A DNA stretch of 64,000 nt from Seriola aureovittata (GCF_021018895.1 NC_079387.1:1830083-1894082), one strand, 5' to 3'. Counted from the first letter of the stretch, positions 13,712 to 30,323 are shown. Translations and numbers: made by a program. The notes: generated by a model from the sequence alone, not told the origin.

Positions 13712-15049
13712 TTGGTTTGAGTGGTGCATCTGCACTACTTTTCAATAAATTTTACATTGAAATAAATCAGTTAATATACATGACATTAATCCTTTATTCA
13801 AACAAATATAAATCTGAAATGAATCAGAACTATTGTTTTTGTTTGGAAATTTGTCATTTTGATGTTATTGGATATGTTATATCCAATATACTTAAAATGC
13901 TTGAATAAATAAGGCAATGAACAAGAATTGGTATCAAGTAAGTTTATTAAGTTAGTGCACAAAAAGGCAAGACTAATAACACTACCATTATTACAGAGGT
14001 AAACACAAGAGGTGCCCATTTTGGAAGAAACAAAAGCCTGTGAGGTTCAATGGCTAGACACAAGAGGAGCACACTATAGAACACATTAAAAATCAATACA
14101 AATACATTCAGAGAGATCACTTTGAAATGGGAGTGGCAGTAGGTTTGATTTGCTTTCAAAAATGATCAGCACAAAGTATTCACAAACTACCGTACTCCTC
14201 ATGTTGCTGTTGAAGCTGGGATATACTGTGTTTTCAAGCTGAAGGATAGCAGGAGAGCAGGAGTGTTTTCATTTGTTAGCATACTGAATGATTAAGTGCT
14301 CAACTTGTTGCTACATTTAAAAAATACAAAGCTCAGGCTTTTTGTACACTCCCATGAAAAGACACTCACTCTTTAGACTAACCTTAAAAGAATTCACATT
14401 GATAACACATCTCAAATGACAGTTGCTTAAAAACTCTGTCATTCAATCGTTCAGTGAAAAGCAGCGATGCACCTCGCAGACCTTTGCTGTTAGATGGAAG
14501 AACAGCCCAAATTAAATGAAGTCACAGTCACATAATACATAAAATGCTGCTTTACTATATACATAGAAACAAAAACACACTATAGTACTGTGACGGAAGA
14601 CTAAATATGGCAAAACTGTCACTGCAGAGTTTGTTTTTAAATTTTAATTTATGATAAATATTGCTAGTGCAATCATTTTCTGGTATTCATGGTGAGTTTT
14701 TTTTTCTTTTTTTTGCCAAACTTTATCACATACAGGCAATGATATCGGTTTTCTTTGTTGTAATCATTGTAATATTTACACACTGAAGATTTCATACGTT
14801 TCTGGGAATGTCGTGTGCCAGTGTAACAAGTGGGCACATATTAAAGTGTGGTGTGCTTTATTTGACTCAAGACAAAAGCTGCCATATCAATTGGTAGAGG
14901 ACAGATATGAAAGGCAGGCATACATGTGACATTGTTGTTTGACATTTTACTTAAGTGAAACATGTCTGTATAAATAATTGTTAAAAATTTTGTTAAACCC
15001 AAGCAAGAATATGCGTCTACAGCCGTGCCGGCAGCTCTGCGAGGCTGTA

Positions 15050-15345
15050 TTTAGTCAGAGTGGTGCTTTGAGCTTAATGCTAATGTCAGCATGCCAACAT
15101 AAGGTTTACCATGTTCACCATCTTCTTTCAGCACGTTAGCATGCGATCATTTGCTAATTAGCACTAAACACAAAGTACACAAGTATAAGACTTAACACAA
15201 GTACAGTTGAGGCTGCCAGGAATGAAGTATTCACTGAAATGTTGACCTGATGATGGCAAGGAAAGGGATCACCAAAAAAGATAAAAATGAATCCTGTGCG
15301 GGACATGAATGAACAAAATTTGAACAGTCCATCTTATAGTTACTT
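15050..15345. repeat. Percomorph-type interspersed repeat, diverged copy
   Basis: Contains phrases I recall from a very common repeat of spiny-rayed fishes: GCTTTGAGCTTAATGCTAA, TTTACCATGTTCACCATCTT, GCTAATTAGCACTAAACACA, TTGACCTGATGATGGC and AGGGATCACCAAA, in the expected order. Family name unknown to me; no terminal repeats are visible. It supports placing the organism among percomorphs. Confidence 0.55.
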
Positions 15346-15403
15346 TCATTTGAAAAATCTGTTTAAAACTGTCATTCTGTCTTCAGTTTATGCCGCTCAA
15401 AGC

Positions 15404-15428
15404 AAAAAAAAAAAAAAAAAAAAAAAAA
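15404..15428. repeat. Poly-A run
   Basis: About 25 A residues in a row in the zswim2/fam171b 3' region. No target duplication or retroposed gene is recognised before it. Confidence 0.9.
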
Positions 15429-17083
15429 GGTAGCCAAACTAATCAGCAATTAAACATATTTTTTGTCGGGATCAGTATCAAGAGTTTTAGGGAAATAGGT
15501 GGTAAAAGCAAATCTACAAGGCACCGGCTGTTTACGTTATCAAGAACATAGTTGCAGGGGATAATACTGTACACGACCAGCAGTCCAGTTATTAAAAACA
15601 AAAATAATAATAATGCATGCATTGGGATGCCAAGTGAGAGGCTTTCAGCTTCTTCATTTAAGACTATAAATTGTGAACATTTACCTCATGTATCAAATTG
15701 TTGCCGCACAGCAGTGCAGTTGTACGCAATTTAACAGCACCCCTCCAAGCAATCAGCAATTACTGTTTTTATTAGGCTGTTAACAGTTGTTAACTTGTTG
15801 TACCATGGGTTTCTTCAGACAAGCAATCTGATTTGCCAGACACTTCCCAGTCACAAAAAATGAATCTCATAAAGCAAACATTACCATTTTTTAAGTGCCA
15901 ATTGCTGTGGTGCCCCTGGATGTGGGTAATAATTGTGTTATTTGGATCTGTCCATGTGATTCTTGCGTTGTGATAACCATTCTCATAGTGTAAGTCCGGG
16001 GTGTTATTGTTGTAACAGTAACTCACCATTGGGAGCGCAACACTGAGTCTCCTTTTTAATGAAATGAATCATCCAATCACCAAGTAATCGAACAGCTATG
16101 ATGACGTAACCCTAAAGTTAGCCCTAAAGTAAAATGCAAAATATTTTCGTACACACGAGGAAACATCCGTTTTCATGCGTTCTTAAACAACTGTAGGCTT
16201 ACAGCTTTGAATATCAAGTGTGGTCAAATGGCAGCTTAGCTTTACAATGTAGACCAGTGTTTTACTCCAAAATCCGTCAGGGTCCGAGGTTGGAGTCAGC
16301 CGCAGGCGGAAAGTGGAAACTAAATTATTTCACCCACAATCAGATTGTTAGCAAATCTGATTTTATGTCATGAGTTAAAAACTTTTTTTTATTTTCTTAT
16401 TCATTTTTCTGTGTGAGCCGATTCTGATAATGACATAACCGAATCTCTTTGTGAACCCCAGAGTGTCTTTCTAAGTGAAATGAGTCAAGATGATCAAAAC
16501 AAGATGTCAGCACGACAAACGGGGAAAGCTTCTGTATCTTATTTCATTTACAGCAGGCATTTACGGTGAGGATAAGCGCACTACACATTGACCTGTATCT
16601 GTGTCCTTCCTGCAAACTTACCAGATTTGACTAAATGTAGACAAATACCATGCCTTATGTAATCATATTTTCTGATTACAGGCAGTAAGAAGGCACCCTC
16701 TTTAATGCCAGTACCGGGGACTATGGGATAACGTGTTCACACGGACATTTTGCTGTGAAGAATCTCGCTGGTGATCTTCAGATCGGGGAGGATGAGGAAA
16801 ACATGGTGCACAAACTTGTCTAACAGCAGCTACATAATGCTTCAACATGACATAGATCCTGCTTTATCTCTTTAGCTAGCTTACGCATTCTTTGGCAAAG
16901 TTGTACAATCACATAACTTAACAACAACAATGCCTGTGTGAGCACAAGTGGCAAAAACTAATTTGGATCATTCAGCACTTATGACACCATGTGACGAAGC
17001 TCAATACGGGTCAAATGGCTGATAGAACATTTAAATGAAAATTTGAACGCTCGTCTGGGTGTATGCAATAATCAGCCATTCCC

Positions 17084-20000
17084 CTAACTTCTCTTTGTCA
17101 GAGGTCTCCCCTCACGGACGTGCTTGGCACTCCTCTTTTCCGTCTTCCCCTTTTCCCTCACCTTCCTCAGGCGCCGTGGAGGTGGCGTACCTCTCGACTC
17201 ACTGTCCTCCTGAGCGCTAGATGTATCCATCCCATCGCGCTCCTCGGGAATATCGGGAATAGCCCCGCTGCTCCCGTCTAAAATGTTCCTCAGGGAAGGG
17301 TCCTCTGGTGTACAGGTAGCAGTATTGCCACTCTCACTACTGCTCAGGTCCTGTTCTTCGCCACACCGCCCCCCTCGGCTGCGGTGTGGCAAAGAGGACG
17401 CCCTGATCGAAGGCCCGTCACGCTCTGTCTCGCGGATGTTCTGCTGAGGCTCGTTCATGTCCACCCCTGAGTCCAGGCTGGTGTCGTTGCTGCTCGGCGG
17501 GCGGCGGCGGCTCTGGAGCTCAATGATGGAATGGCGGACCTGTGCAGCCGGCTTCCCATCTAATGAGACAAACCAGGCCCTGGGGTGAGATGATGAAGAC
17601 TTGCCCCGGGTCAGCTCCAGTAACGTGCGCTCCGAGATCCCCTGCAGCTCACCGGGCACACCGTGCCCACTGCTGAAAGCCTCCATACCAGCTGCCTCGT
17701 TTAGAGTTCCAGGTACAGAAACGGATGATTCGAGGAGATTACTGTAGCGTCCCCACACACTAGTGTTAGGGCCTTGGCCTTGGGTCTCCAGAGGCTGAGG
17801 CTCATCTTGGCTGCTCCGCTGTGTGCTGCTTCCACCCTGGGAGTGATGGTGAGGGACTTTGGGTAGTGTCCGGGTGTAGCCGTCTTTACTTGCAGGCTCG
17901 GAGTGAGCATCATACTCGACTCCATTGCGGGGGAAAGTGGCAGCCTTGCAGCCCGACGGTTGCTGCTCCTGAGCACCGAAAAGCTCTGGGGCCTGAATAA
18001 TGGCCACCGGCCGGTTATAGATATGAACCAGCTTATCTTGAAAGAAGTTGTCGTTCATGTTGGCGCGGTTTTGCTCTGACCTCTCCCGAAGCCGAGCCAC
18101 ATCTTCACCGTTGATGTAGTGAGGTGGCTGCTGGGGACCTTTGATGCGATCTGAAGCGATGTTCTTATAAAGAGGAGCCGCCGGGCGACACCCTGGATCC
18201 TCCACATAGATATTGTAGTTGGCTTTGTGCCTCGGCGTGGACGAGGGTTCACACTGGACACTGCAGGAGGCGAGGCTGTTGTCACCGGATCGGAACAACA
18301 AACCCTCCTCCGTGTGGGTGGAGGTAGTTTGGTCTTTTTTCAAAACTGCGAGTTTAGAAAAGCGCGCTCTCCTCCTCCTCCTCCTCCTCCTGGGCTCTCG
18401 ATGAGACCCTCTGTATATGGGGGGGAAAACAGAATTCGATCAAGATGGGCTGCAGTTTTACATGTATGTTTTGTATACTGTAAACTGAACCTGACCCATG
18501 ACATTTCTGAGGAGACTCCTTACCCGCAGTGACACAGCAGCAAGGAAAGTAATCCGATTACTATAGCCAGCGTTCCTCCCAGTATTCCAATTAACAAGTA
18601 GGTGTGGTATGATATGAAATCCATAGTGCTTCCATGTCCCAGATAATCTAAGTGGTTAAATTTATAAATAGACATACATATTAATAATGGGAAATTCAGC
18701 AAAACACTCAACACGAGGCAACGCACGTAAGTAATCATACCGTTTGAGGAGGGCAGTACTGCGGCGATCCAGTAGCCAAGATGGGAAGCGGTGTAAGTCC
18801 AAACCAGTTCATTGCCAACAGTTTTCACTATTCCAAGACCCTGATTCTCCCAGGCACCTTCCAACAGTGATAATGTACTCATTTTGCATTACAGTATCAG
18901 TAAGTACATCAAATCAAATTACAATATTGCTTTTATGTATTTTAAAGAGTAAATCGGAGTCGGTTTGAAAATTGTATTTCAGAGACTGAAACTGAACTTA
19001 ACAGCATCACACATGGTCACCGCTGAATACTGCAATTACAATACGACCTGACTCTGTCATTTCTTTTAGAATTAAATTAAATTAGAATTATTGCACTATT
19101 CTTGTATTAATCATGCGCCAATCTAGTTTTGTAATGAGATCAAGTGGCTTCTCCGAAATCTTTACTCATACCCGTCTTTAGGTTGAAGGCCCAGGCTGGG
19201 ACGGTATCAGAAGCCCGGAGGAAGGTGTTGTGTCCCAGAGGCAGACTGATTTGAATGGGCCCACGAACCCGGAGCTCCTCGTCACCCGAGTACAGCAGGA
19301 CGCTGACGGCTGCCGCCGGCCTCAGCTCGATGCTTCTGAACACTGCAGGAGGAGGAGTAAATTTTGCATTTTTCTCTCCTAACGACCAAGCGTTAAACGG
19401 TCCAGACGAGGAGTAAATCGGTTTAAACATTAATGAGGCCTTGTTTGACGCTCACCTGATTTGTTGCTGATGATGCCTGGAGTGCAGTTGGCGCAGTCTT
19501 TAGCTAGATGGTGCTGTGGTACAGTCAGATACGCTGTCACTGAGGAGACGTTGCTCTTATCAGAGATTGTGAGGAGGTTCTTGGGGAATTTAACTTTAGG
19601 CTGGGATGAACTGTCTGCGAAAACAAGACGGCATACGTTTAATGTAAATCTGGACACATGCACTGTGTTTAAATATATGAGTGTGCTTTTTCATGGCATT
19701 GGACAAAACATTTAATCTGCCATTTATTTTAAAACGACACATTGACTTTGGCCACACGGTTTCAGCAAATGCATTCACAATGAGGCTTGATTATACCTAA
19801 TTGATCTGAGGGCCAAAAACAGCACTGTCTTTGTCATATTCACATTTAAATATCGCAACACAGTGAGTAGTTAGTGGGATAATCCCCTCTTACTTTTTCA
19901 TTTTATCTGTGCAATTTAAAAACGAATCAAGCTGGGGGAAAATGTTTTTAAAAATAATATGTTTTTCAACTCAAGATCTTGAACCTTAAAATGCAACTAA

Positions 20001-22291
20001 AAATGGAAATAACTGATAGTGACTGGTTCTCATTGAGATGAAGGCAAAGTGACTCTTGGCTCTGTAAACTTACCAGGTAGCTTTCTAGTGATGAGCACTG
20101 AGTCTTCAAACAGCCAGACGTTCCCCTGACTGTGAGGGAGCAGCGGCAGGGTCACAGCAGAGAAAACTGCAAGAAGACAAACAAAAGGTCAGAAATCAAA
20201 CACACAAAAAAAATTACGACGACGACAACAAGAATTATAGTTGGAGATGTGAACGGTGCAAACATAAATTGACAGATTAAAAGTTATGATATGTCAGAAT
20301 CTCTTTTTTCACTAAATGCCTTTGGAAAATAGACAGGTGCAATAAAAATACAACTGACATTTAGTTTAAGATATTATATTAATAACATATGATGTATCAA
20401 GAGAGAATATGTAAGGAGAGAGATCAGGCTTTTGTCCTTTGCTGTTCATGGTGACTTGTAGAACTGTATTACCACCAGCAGATGGCAACGTTACTGCAGG
20501 CCTTTTTTTTTTTTTTTTTTTTTTTTTAGGGTTCAGCAGCACAAAAGGGAGGCGCCTCTTGACAGATGACACTGATTTTATCCCTCGTAACATCCGCTCC
20601 ATCTCTCCTGCAAAACACCACCTCCCAGATCATTTTCTGTTTGACTGAGACCAGTACGAGGAAGTAGGAGGACGTGGGAACACAGACAATAGAGACGGAT
20701 CCTGGCCCCTTTCTTTACCCCAACATCAGATTATTGTGGCTAAAGAGCCCCCACCCCCTCTGCATCTGATTCAATGCAGGACAAAGACGGTTTGCTGAGG
20801 CGGGGATACGTTTCACTCGAGCTCATCGGTACATAGAGATAGAAACAATCAATGAAATGACTACGGAACACAGCGTTCGGTTACACTTGACTGCACATTC
20901 CAGGGACAAGTTGTATGTTGTTGCAGACAGTTCATTAATCTTTAATGGCTATAAATAATGCATTTGAGAGTGTGTGAGTTAATACTGTACAGGAACTACA
21001 TAGGATGTTTGATTTTTCCTTTACTTCTAGTGTGTATACAGAACATGTATCCTTGAGGAAGGCACTATGCTAAGCCTCAAATGTCTGTTCTATGTAGACC
21101 TGTGCTTCTGTTTATTGGTTGTTTTCTTTTGACAGTGTTGGAGGGCTGTCATCCAGACGTCAAAGAAGCCAGGCTTAGTCGAGGTAGGTAACTCACTTGG
21201 TCTCTTGCTGGTGCTCCACGGCAGCGGGCGGGGGACGTAGCCTTCCATGTTGCCCAGTAATGTCAGCCTGAGGCCCGGACTGTACGCCACCCAGAGCAGA
21301 ACCTCGCCTCTCGCCCCCGTTCGGTCAGAGCTCCTCAGAGTGTGGTTCACGTAAACATCCACCGAAGCCCCCGACAGCGGCTGGCGGGTCACCACATCCC
21401 TCACCAGGACTTTTAGAGCAAACTGCGACTCTGGGGAGAAGATGCAATAGAGTCATTTGGCAGTCCTGTGAAATTTTTCTTAATCATAAGAAGATTTTAG
21501 TACATGTCCAATACGTGTGTCTCTGCGTGTGCTCTATCTGTATGCCTCCAACACACCCTCTCAGCAGTACTCGGTAACCTTTCTCTCACTGTGAAAAAGT
21601 GATGAGGCAAGCTGAGTCGCTGGGAGAATGAAAAATACATCAAAACCAAGTGACAGCGGAGAGGAAGAGCTACACTGCCATGTTAAACGTCTCCTCCCTT
21701 CCAACACTAATGATCACTTTTATATGCGTGCAGGAAAACGCATAGTTAACCACAGTTGACCAGAATACATTCTGTATTTATTTTGTAGTTGATACTGACG
21801 TGGCTGCTGGAGATCCTAGTAAGCTTTTGGGTTTTTAAAAAAGACTATTCTATGTAAAATTACCATACACGCTCATAAACCTAACGTAAACACAGACTTT
21901 GCAGCGGTGAGGCCATCGGCGAACACTGGCTTACCTACTGTGTCGGCAGAGCGGCACAGGATTACCAAGGTCCCCCATTAGTACATTACCTGCTCAGGCC
22001 AAATAGATAAAAACCCTAATCCCTCAAACCTCCACAGTATACATTATCCTATCAGTCTGTTGGTCAGACTGGCTGCAAAGCCTATCAATAGAAATATCAG
22101 ACAAGTAGTTTTAGTTAATGTTTTAACAATATAGGATTAAAGCAGGAGATGTACAATAAATCGGTATATTCTGATCAAAGTATCTGCATACAAAGCAGAT
22201 TCCCACTGCTTAAAATGGGTCATACTTTGGTAATGGTTTGGTAGCTTTCTTATATCTGCCAGCGGGTTATATTCAAAATAAGATGTGTATA

Positions 22292-22338
<47 letters not shown>

Positions 22339-22757
22339 AAAAAGAAATGTTATGACTAATTTCGTTGCACAATTATTAAGCCACGTATTGACATCAGCGT
22401 AACAAAAACAAACACGAGATGCACAACACTGCTACCTGATCCAATCATGAATAACACTGTTTGCTCTGATGCAGCCGATTCCCGTTTTCTTTAACAATGA
22501 GAGGGAGCAGACGTAGCGCCTTTTTGTTTACAATTACCTGCTATCAGAGCCGAGGGGCTGAGAAATCGCCCCGGGTCGGTCGGGTATGTAGGAGACGGGT
22601 CTCCAACCGCAGCGATGACTCCATTGTCCCCGGGCGAGGAGGGCAGGCCGCCGCCCTCCGCTGCTCTCACCGCCCCATCCAGGCAGGAAATCAAAAGCAA
22701 CGACGGCAGAAAGAGCAGCGGCGGCGGCGGCGGCAGGTAGCGTTCAGCGGCGGGCAT
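17084..22757 (-). CDS. fam171b: FAM171B, single-pass membrane protein, complete, 8 exons
   Basis: Type I membrane protein of the FAM171 family; its molecular role is poorly known. Exons (plus coordinates, transcript order): 22538-22757, 21197-21430, 20074-20166, 19456-19614, 19172-19342, 18741-18857, 18524-18647, 17084-18410; in frame to 814 aa (human about 826). Exon 1 encodes a hydrophobic signal sequence (LLFLPSLLLISCLDG). Exons 2-6 encode the conserved ectodomain (VTRQPLSGASVDVYVNHT; GNVWLFEDSVLIT; WTYTASHLGYWIA). Exon 7 carries the membrane span (LLIGILGGTLAIVIGLLSLL). Exon 8 opens with an Arg-rich stop-transfer stretch and VLKKDQTTST, followed by a long Ser/Pro-rich cytoplasmic tail. 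An upstream in-frame ATG at 22835 would add 26 residues, so the exact start is uncertain. Confidence 0.92.
20503..20527. repeat. Poly-T run in fam171b intron 2
   Basis: About 25 T residues; it reads as poly-A on the fam171b strand. The sequence on either side is not a recognised retroposon. Confidence 0.85.
22295..22336. repeat. Long poly-A run in fam171b intron 1
   Basis: About 42 A residues, then A-rich sequence with scattered G. The length makes assembly error or polymorphism likely. Confidence 0.9.
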
Positions 22758-22960
22758 GGCGAGAGGGGGAGCGGGCTCAAAGACATAACGGACCGCGAGA
22801 AGCGAACTCGGGAGGAGAAGAACGAGGTCCAGCAATGTGTGTCTTTATCGTGAAGGCCTCATCCCTACCGTGGTTTCGTCTAGTCTCGGTGCGGAGAGAG
22901 GGGTGTCAAAAAACACGTAAAGAAAGGATGCGCTGGTGCTGAGGCTGGGCGTGTGGCCCG
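22538..22960 (-). promoter_or_regulatory. GC/CpG-rich first-exon and promoter region of fam171b
   Basis: This stretch is clearly richer in CpG than its AT-rich surroundings and covers the first coding exon and the sequence just upstream on the minus strand. That is typical of a CpG-island-like vertebrate promoter. No TATA box or start site could be fixed. Confidence 0.45.
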
Positions 22961-23529
22961 AAGATCGTTTTCGACAAAGCGATGTGTCACTCAGTGGAAA
23001 AAAACAATACCAACTCGACATGATTTTGGCCCGAAATGTAAATAACGTAGTTATGTAATTTATATGTGCTTTGTTCCAATAAATAATTCTTGGTAAAACA
23101 CATGCTGTGCACTTCGTTGATAGATAGCGAGGTTATTTTGACTTAGTTTAGCTAAATGACTTATGTTGATATTGTTTTCCCGTTTTTATAACACTGTAGA
23201 AATTAAATCGTGCACTTTTCAGTATTTTGTACATTTTGTACAATTGATGGAAATTATTGCTGTGTGAAAATAGTCGTTAGTTCGTGCTGCGGTAATTTAG
23301 ACTGTGATGACTGTTGCTGTACCACTATAGAGCGTCAGAGTGAGAGATCTGTATGTGTTGTTGATCTTTGGTGAGACGGGAGATGCTGTTACATCATCGG
23401 GGTCTGCATGGCCATCTATCGAAAACAGATCTCCACTGCTCTGTCAAAATATAGGCTTAATAAATTCAAGTTTTTTGTTGTGTTGTGATTACTCGTCAAG
23501 GATTTTATTTTTATAATGTAAATTAGTGT
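22961..23529. other. Upstream flank of fam171b, nothing recognised
   Basis: AT-rich sequence without exons, repeats or mobile-element hallmarks that I can support. Confidence 0.5.
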
Positions 23530-23712
23530 CCATAGTCATTTAATTAGTATAATAGTGTATTAGTATAGTATAGTGGTCGAGTTGTATAGTTGTCTTGTCA
23601 AGTGGACTAGTAGTTGTCTAGTAGTCGTGAATAGTAGTCTGATAGTTTTGTCAAGTAGTCTCGTCTAGTTGTGTAAAGTAGTCTACTAGTCTTGTTGAGT
23701 TGTCAAGTAGTC
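23530..23712. repeat. Degenerate TAGT-rich simple-sequence tract
   Basis: Dozens of loosely repeated TAGT, GTCTAGT and CAAGTAGTC words in about 180 bp without a fixed period, ending in a C run. It looks like an old minisatellite eroded by substitutions and indels. Confidence 0.6.
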
Positions 23713-23944
23713 CCCCCATACCCTCCCACCGACTCTAGCAAGATTCATTTTGCTCCAGATATTTTTCTTTTCCCTTGACCCAGCACCCTCCACAGTGACA
23801 TTTAAAGAAGTCATGGATGAGACGTGGTGGCCTGTACACAATAACTTTGACTCCATTTACTGTACACGCACATGAACATGATCACAGGGATTGCTATGAC
23901 ATTTACTACAAGATGAAGTAAAGTGTTAATTTCACTTTATTCAC

Positions 23945-24165
23945 TGTAACCACAGTAACTGCTGTTTTGGGTAACCCTCTGTCCTCTACCCCGCTTAGTA
24001 CAATCCGGGTTCCCCCTTGTATAAATCAAATCGGATTCATCCAATTTGACAGTCTGACCTTTCACCTCGGCTCGGAGGCAGCACGGACGGGACCACATGC
24101 TACAAACATTCCGGTGACTTCAGTTCAATTGGATATCACTAAACAACTATCAAAATAACTAACAT
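23945..24165 (+). repeat. Third, partial copy of the dispersed repeat also at 33.57 and 61.41 kb
   Basis: Shares the line TTAGTACAATCCGGGTTCCC, then TTGTATAAATCAAATCGGATTC and GACAGTCTGACCT, in the same order as 33,570-33,760 and 61,408-61,580. Divergence is higher and the long left flank of the other copies is absent, so only this roughly 200-bp core is shared. It adjoins the Ty3/gypsy remnant. Confidence 0.7.
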
Positions 24166-24401
24166 CAAACGTTGCTCTCGTAGCCGGAACAGCCTCGAAG
24201 TCCCGACAATTCTGCGTCGTGTTCAGGCGCAATATGAGATACCGGACACTGGAGATGCTGCCACGTGAATTTTCTTTATTCTGTTCCCCACAATCTGTAA
24301 TGTGACATTCTGAGTGCGAGCGTTTACACATTTCCACGACCGGCTACCGCTCTCCATCAGGTTAACGATCACTGAGCCTTTGAAATGAAATAAATTTTCA
24401 A

Positions 24402-25854
24402 CTAAACGTTCCTCCATAAACAATCAGCTGCCTCTTCCCACTCAATGTGAGCTACACAAATGGATTTAACATCAGAGGAACTCTGACTTCCGATGTGATT
24501 GCCACAAGAGACATTTGCACTTGCACAGACCGAGTCAGGTGCCTGAGAGCATTGAACCCTGCACCGAAAAACATCTTGCACTCCTTCCGCCTTTGTAGCC
24601 TCAGCCTCTGCCACGAGATCCTCGTATGGCTCACCGATCAGCCTTTGACTCGCTGACCTGGAGAAAGGGTCTCTACTCAAGGCATCCGCCACAACGTTCT
24701 TCGTTCCGGGGATATGCTTGATGCCGAAGGTGTATGGGGACAGCTTGGCCACCCACCGCTGTTCACAGGCATCAAGTTTCGGTTTAGTCGTCAAATAAGT
24801 CAATGGATTATTATCGGTCCACACTGTAAAAGAACGTCCCTTCAACCAATGACCGAATTTCTCACAAACACTCCACCTGAGCGCTAAAAATTCCAAGCGA
24901 TGGGCGGGATACCTCTTTCGTGAGCCAGCCAGTCAGAGTCTTGCTTGCAAAGGCGATTGGACGGGCCTTCGTCTCACCCTCTGGTATCTGGGACAAAACC
25001 GCTCCTAGACCATTGAGAGAGGCGTCGATGGAGAGGACCGGGTGTGCGAGGACCACACAGTTCAGGAGCTTGTCCTTGAGACTGAGGAAGGCGGAGTCAC
25101 AATCATCGGTCCAATCTGTAGGTTTTAGCTTTCTGAAAACCCCTGTCTTCTGGTTCGATTTGCCAGTCTTTCCTCTTCGCTTTTGGCCAGCCGTGAGAGC
25201 AAACAGAGGCTTGGCGATAGAGGAACAGTTCGGAATGAAATGTCGGTAATAGAATATCATTCCAAGGAACGATTTCACTCTCCGAACTGAAGGCGCGCAG
25301 CCGTCATCTTCCATCGAATCTTTCCTTGTCATCCTGACGATGAGCTCCACTTTTCCTGGGTCAACAGCCACCCCGTCACCATCAATAAGGTGGCCGAGGA
25401 ATTTCACGGAGCGTCGCAACAGATGACACTTTTTTGGACTCAACTTCAGGTTGTGTTCTCTCAGCCTCTGAAAGACGGCCTCCAGTCTGTTGAGGGCTTC
25501 TTGCTCTGACGGAGCAAAGACCAGGAGGTCATCGAGATAGCACAGCAGGGTGCTAAAGTTGAGGTCACCAAAGATGCTCAGCATCATTCTCATAAAGGAT
25601 GCAGGGCTATTACACAGGCCTTGTGGCATCCTGTTATACTCATGCAAGCCCAGTGGTGTTGTGAAGGCGGTGTACTTCTTGTCTTCCTCATGCATGGGCA
25701 GGTTCTAAAACCCTGATGTCAAGTCCATGGTGCTGAAAACCGAATTCCCGCCAAGGGCAGCAAGGCAATCTGCTTGATGAGGCAGAGGGTGAGCATCCTT
25801 TATGGTTCTCGCATTCAGCCACCGGAAATCTGTGCATATCCTGAGGTCATATAA

Positions 25855-25933
<79 letters not shown>

Positions 25934-25974
25934 CACACTGGAGGACGAGAGTAGATTTGAGGCCAGTGATACAT
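24402..25974 (-). mobile_element. Ty3/gypsy retrotransposon remnant: reverse transcriptase and RNase H
   Basis: Minus-strand pol fragment. Plus 25,705-25,850 gives the fingers region (CTDFRWLNARTIKDAHPLP, STMDLTSGF). Plus 24,862-25,695 gives palm and thumb (YNRMPQGLCNSPASF, catalytic YLDD in LCYLDDLLVF, SPKKCHL..VKFLGH) and the start of RNase H (SIDASLNGLGAVLSQ). Plus 24,402-24,896 gives the RNase H end (WTDNNPLTYLTTKPKLDACEQ, HIPGTKNVVADALSR). The parts lie in different frames, with a stop after LTSGF and a frame change near 24,880. A long AT repeat interrupts the upstream side. No gag, protease, integrase or LTR was found, so it is dead. Confidence 0.9.
25852..25931. repeat. (AT)n microsatellite cutting the Ty3/gypsy fragment
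   Basis: About 75 bp of nearly pure AT repeat. The recognisable pol reading stops at its right side, so it marks the upstream end of the remnant. Confidence 0.9.
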
Positions 25975-27012
25975 AATGTCGCAATCACAACCGCTGGTAC
26001 ATGTCTATGTCTGTTACAGCTGCTGTTATACAAGATCAAAACCGAAGCCATGTGTGATGTTAGTGTCCATATAACATGAAAAAAGACTTGCGGATCTTGT
26101 ATAAACTTGTAATCTCTATGATCAGTTCTTAGCCCACAGCAAGAGGCAACTTTTACATGGTTATGTCACAGAGTGAGGGTGGGTGTGTTGCTTTAATTTC
26201 AGCATAAAATGAGTAGAAGATTTATATTTTAATTTCATACATATATATTAGCCATCCAGACCAGTTGGCAATTGATTCAAATACCCGATAGACAGATAAT
26301 TCTGTGCAGGATCTTTTCAGAGCACAGAACACAGCATGATCCACAAGTTGCTTTTTAAGTGGGAACACTGAGTACTAACAAAACTTATCTCGTCTCTCTC
26401 TTGTGGGTAAACAATGTAATGAGGACACTTTTTCAAAATAACGAAACAAATCTTCCGAACTATATTGCATTTTCTTGTTATTTGATATTAACATCTCACA
26501 TAAACAAGCTGTAATATGTTCTGGCTTAGTAAAGGACTCGCAATACATAATCTCCCAACAGGGTTAGATATTTTTAGTAATGAGGGAGAGGTGGAGAAAG
26601 GAAGACTGTCTGTCCATTGTAGGAGAGTCTTTCCCGGTCAGAGATTTTTTTCCGTTTGTGGAAGAAAGGATAGATTTAATCGCAACTCCTGTAGCATTTC
26701 CTCTCACTGTCTCTCTGCTTTGCCCTTCCTGTCTGTTATCTTGGGTCATCACAACTGCTGTCCCTCCTTGTGTCTCCCTCGTCCAGGTGACAAGGGAGAG
26801 ACACAAGGAATAGCTTTTTTTTTTTTTTACTCCTTTCTTTGTCTTTCTTTCTATTTGATCAGAGAACACCAACTTTTGTGTCAAATCTTTGCAGGAGGTG
26901 ATATTTTGAGTTGAATTTGTAAAATCCTGTTTTGTGTCTCGTCATGTGAGTGGGATGTAAGTTCAAATGTTAAAAGTGCACACCATTAACCACAATTTAA
27001 TATGTTTCCCAG
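25975..27012. other. Stretch between gypsy remnant and moesin exons
   Basis: No exon of the moesin FERM N-terminal lobes, which should lie here or further upstream, could be found. The sequence is AT-rich with a T tract at 26,815-26,830. Confidence 0.5.

Positions 27013-30323
<3,311 letters not shown>

Larger units (their letters stand above)
13712..17083. other. Convergent 3' regions of zswim2 and fam171b
   Basis: No coding exon is seen. A polyadenylation signal (AATAAA) lies at 13744-13749, just after the zswim2 stop codon. The remainder is AT-rich and probably includes a long fam171b 3' UTR. A short palindrome (ATTGGATAT GTT ATATCCAAT) occurs at about 13868-13888. A poly-A run is at 15404-15428. 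Confidence 0.65.

Noticed and set aside
18219..18532. Plus-strand frames with Pro and Leu runs opposite the fam171b last exon
   Set aside because: They are antisense to the Arg-rich codons of fam171b.
26516..26914. Plus- and minus-strand frames of about 100-130 codons
   Set aside because: No homology, no splice context and low-complexity stretches; chance open frames.
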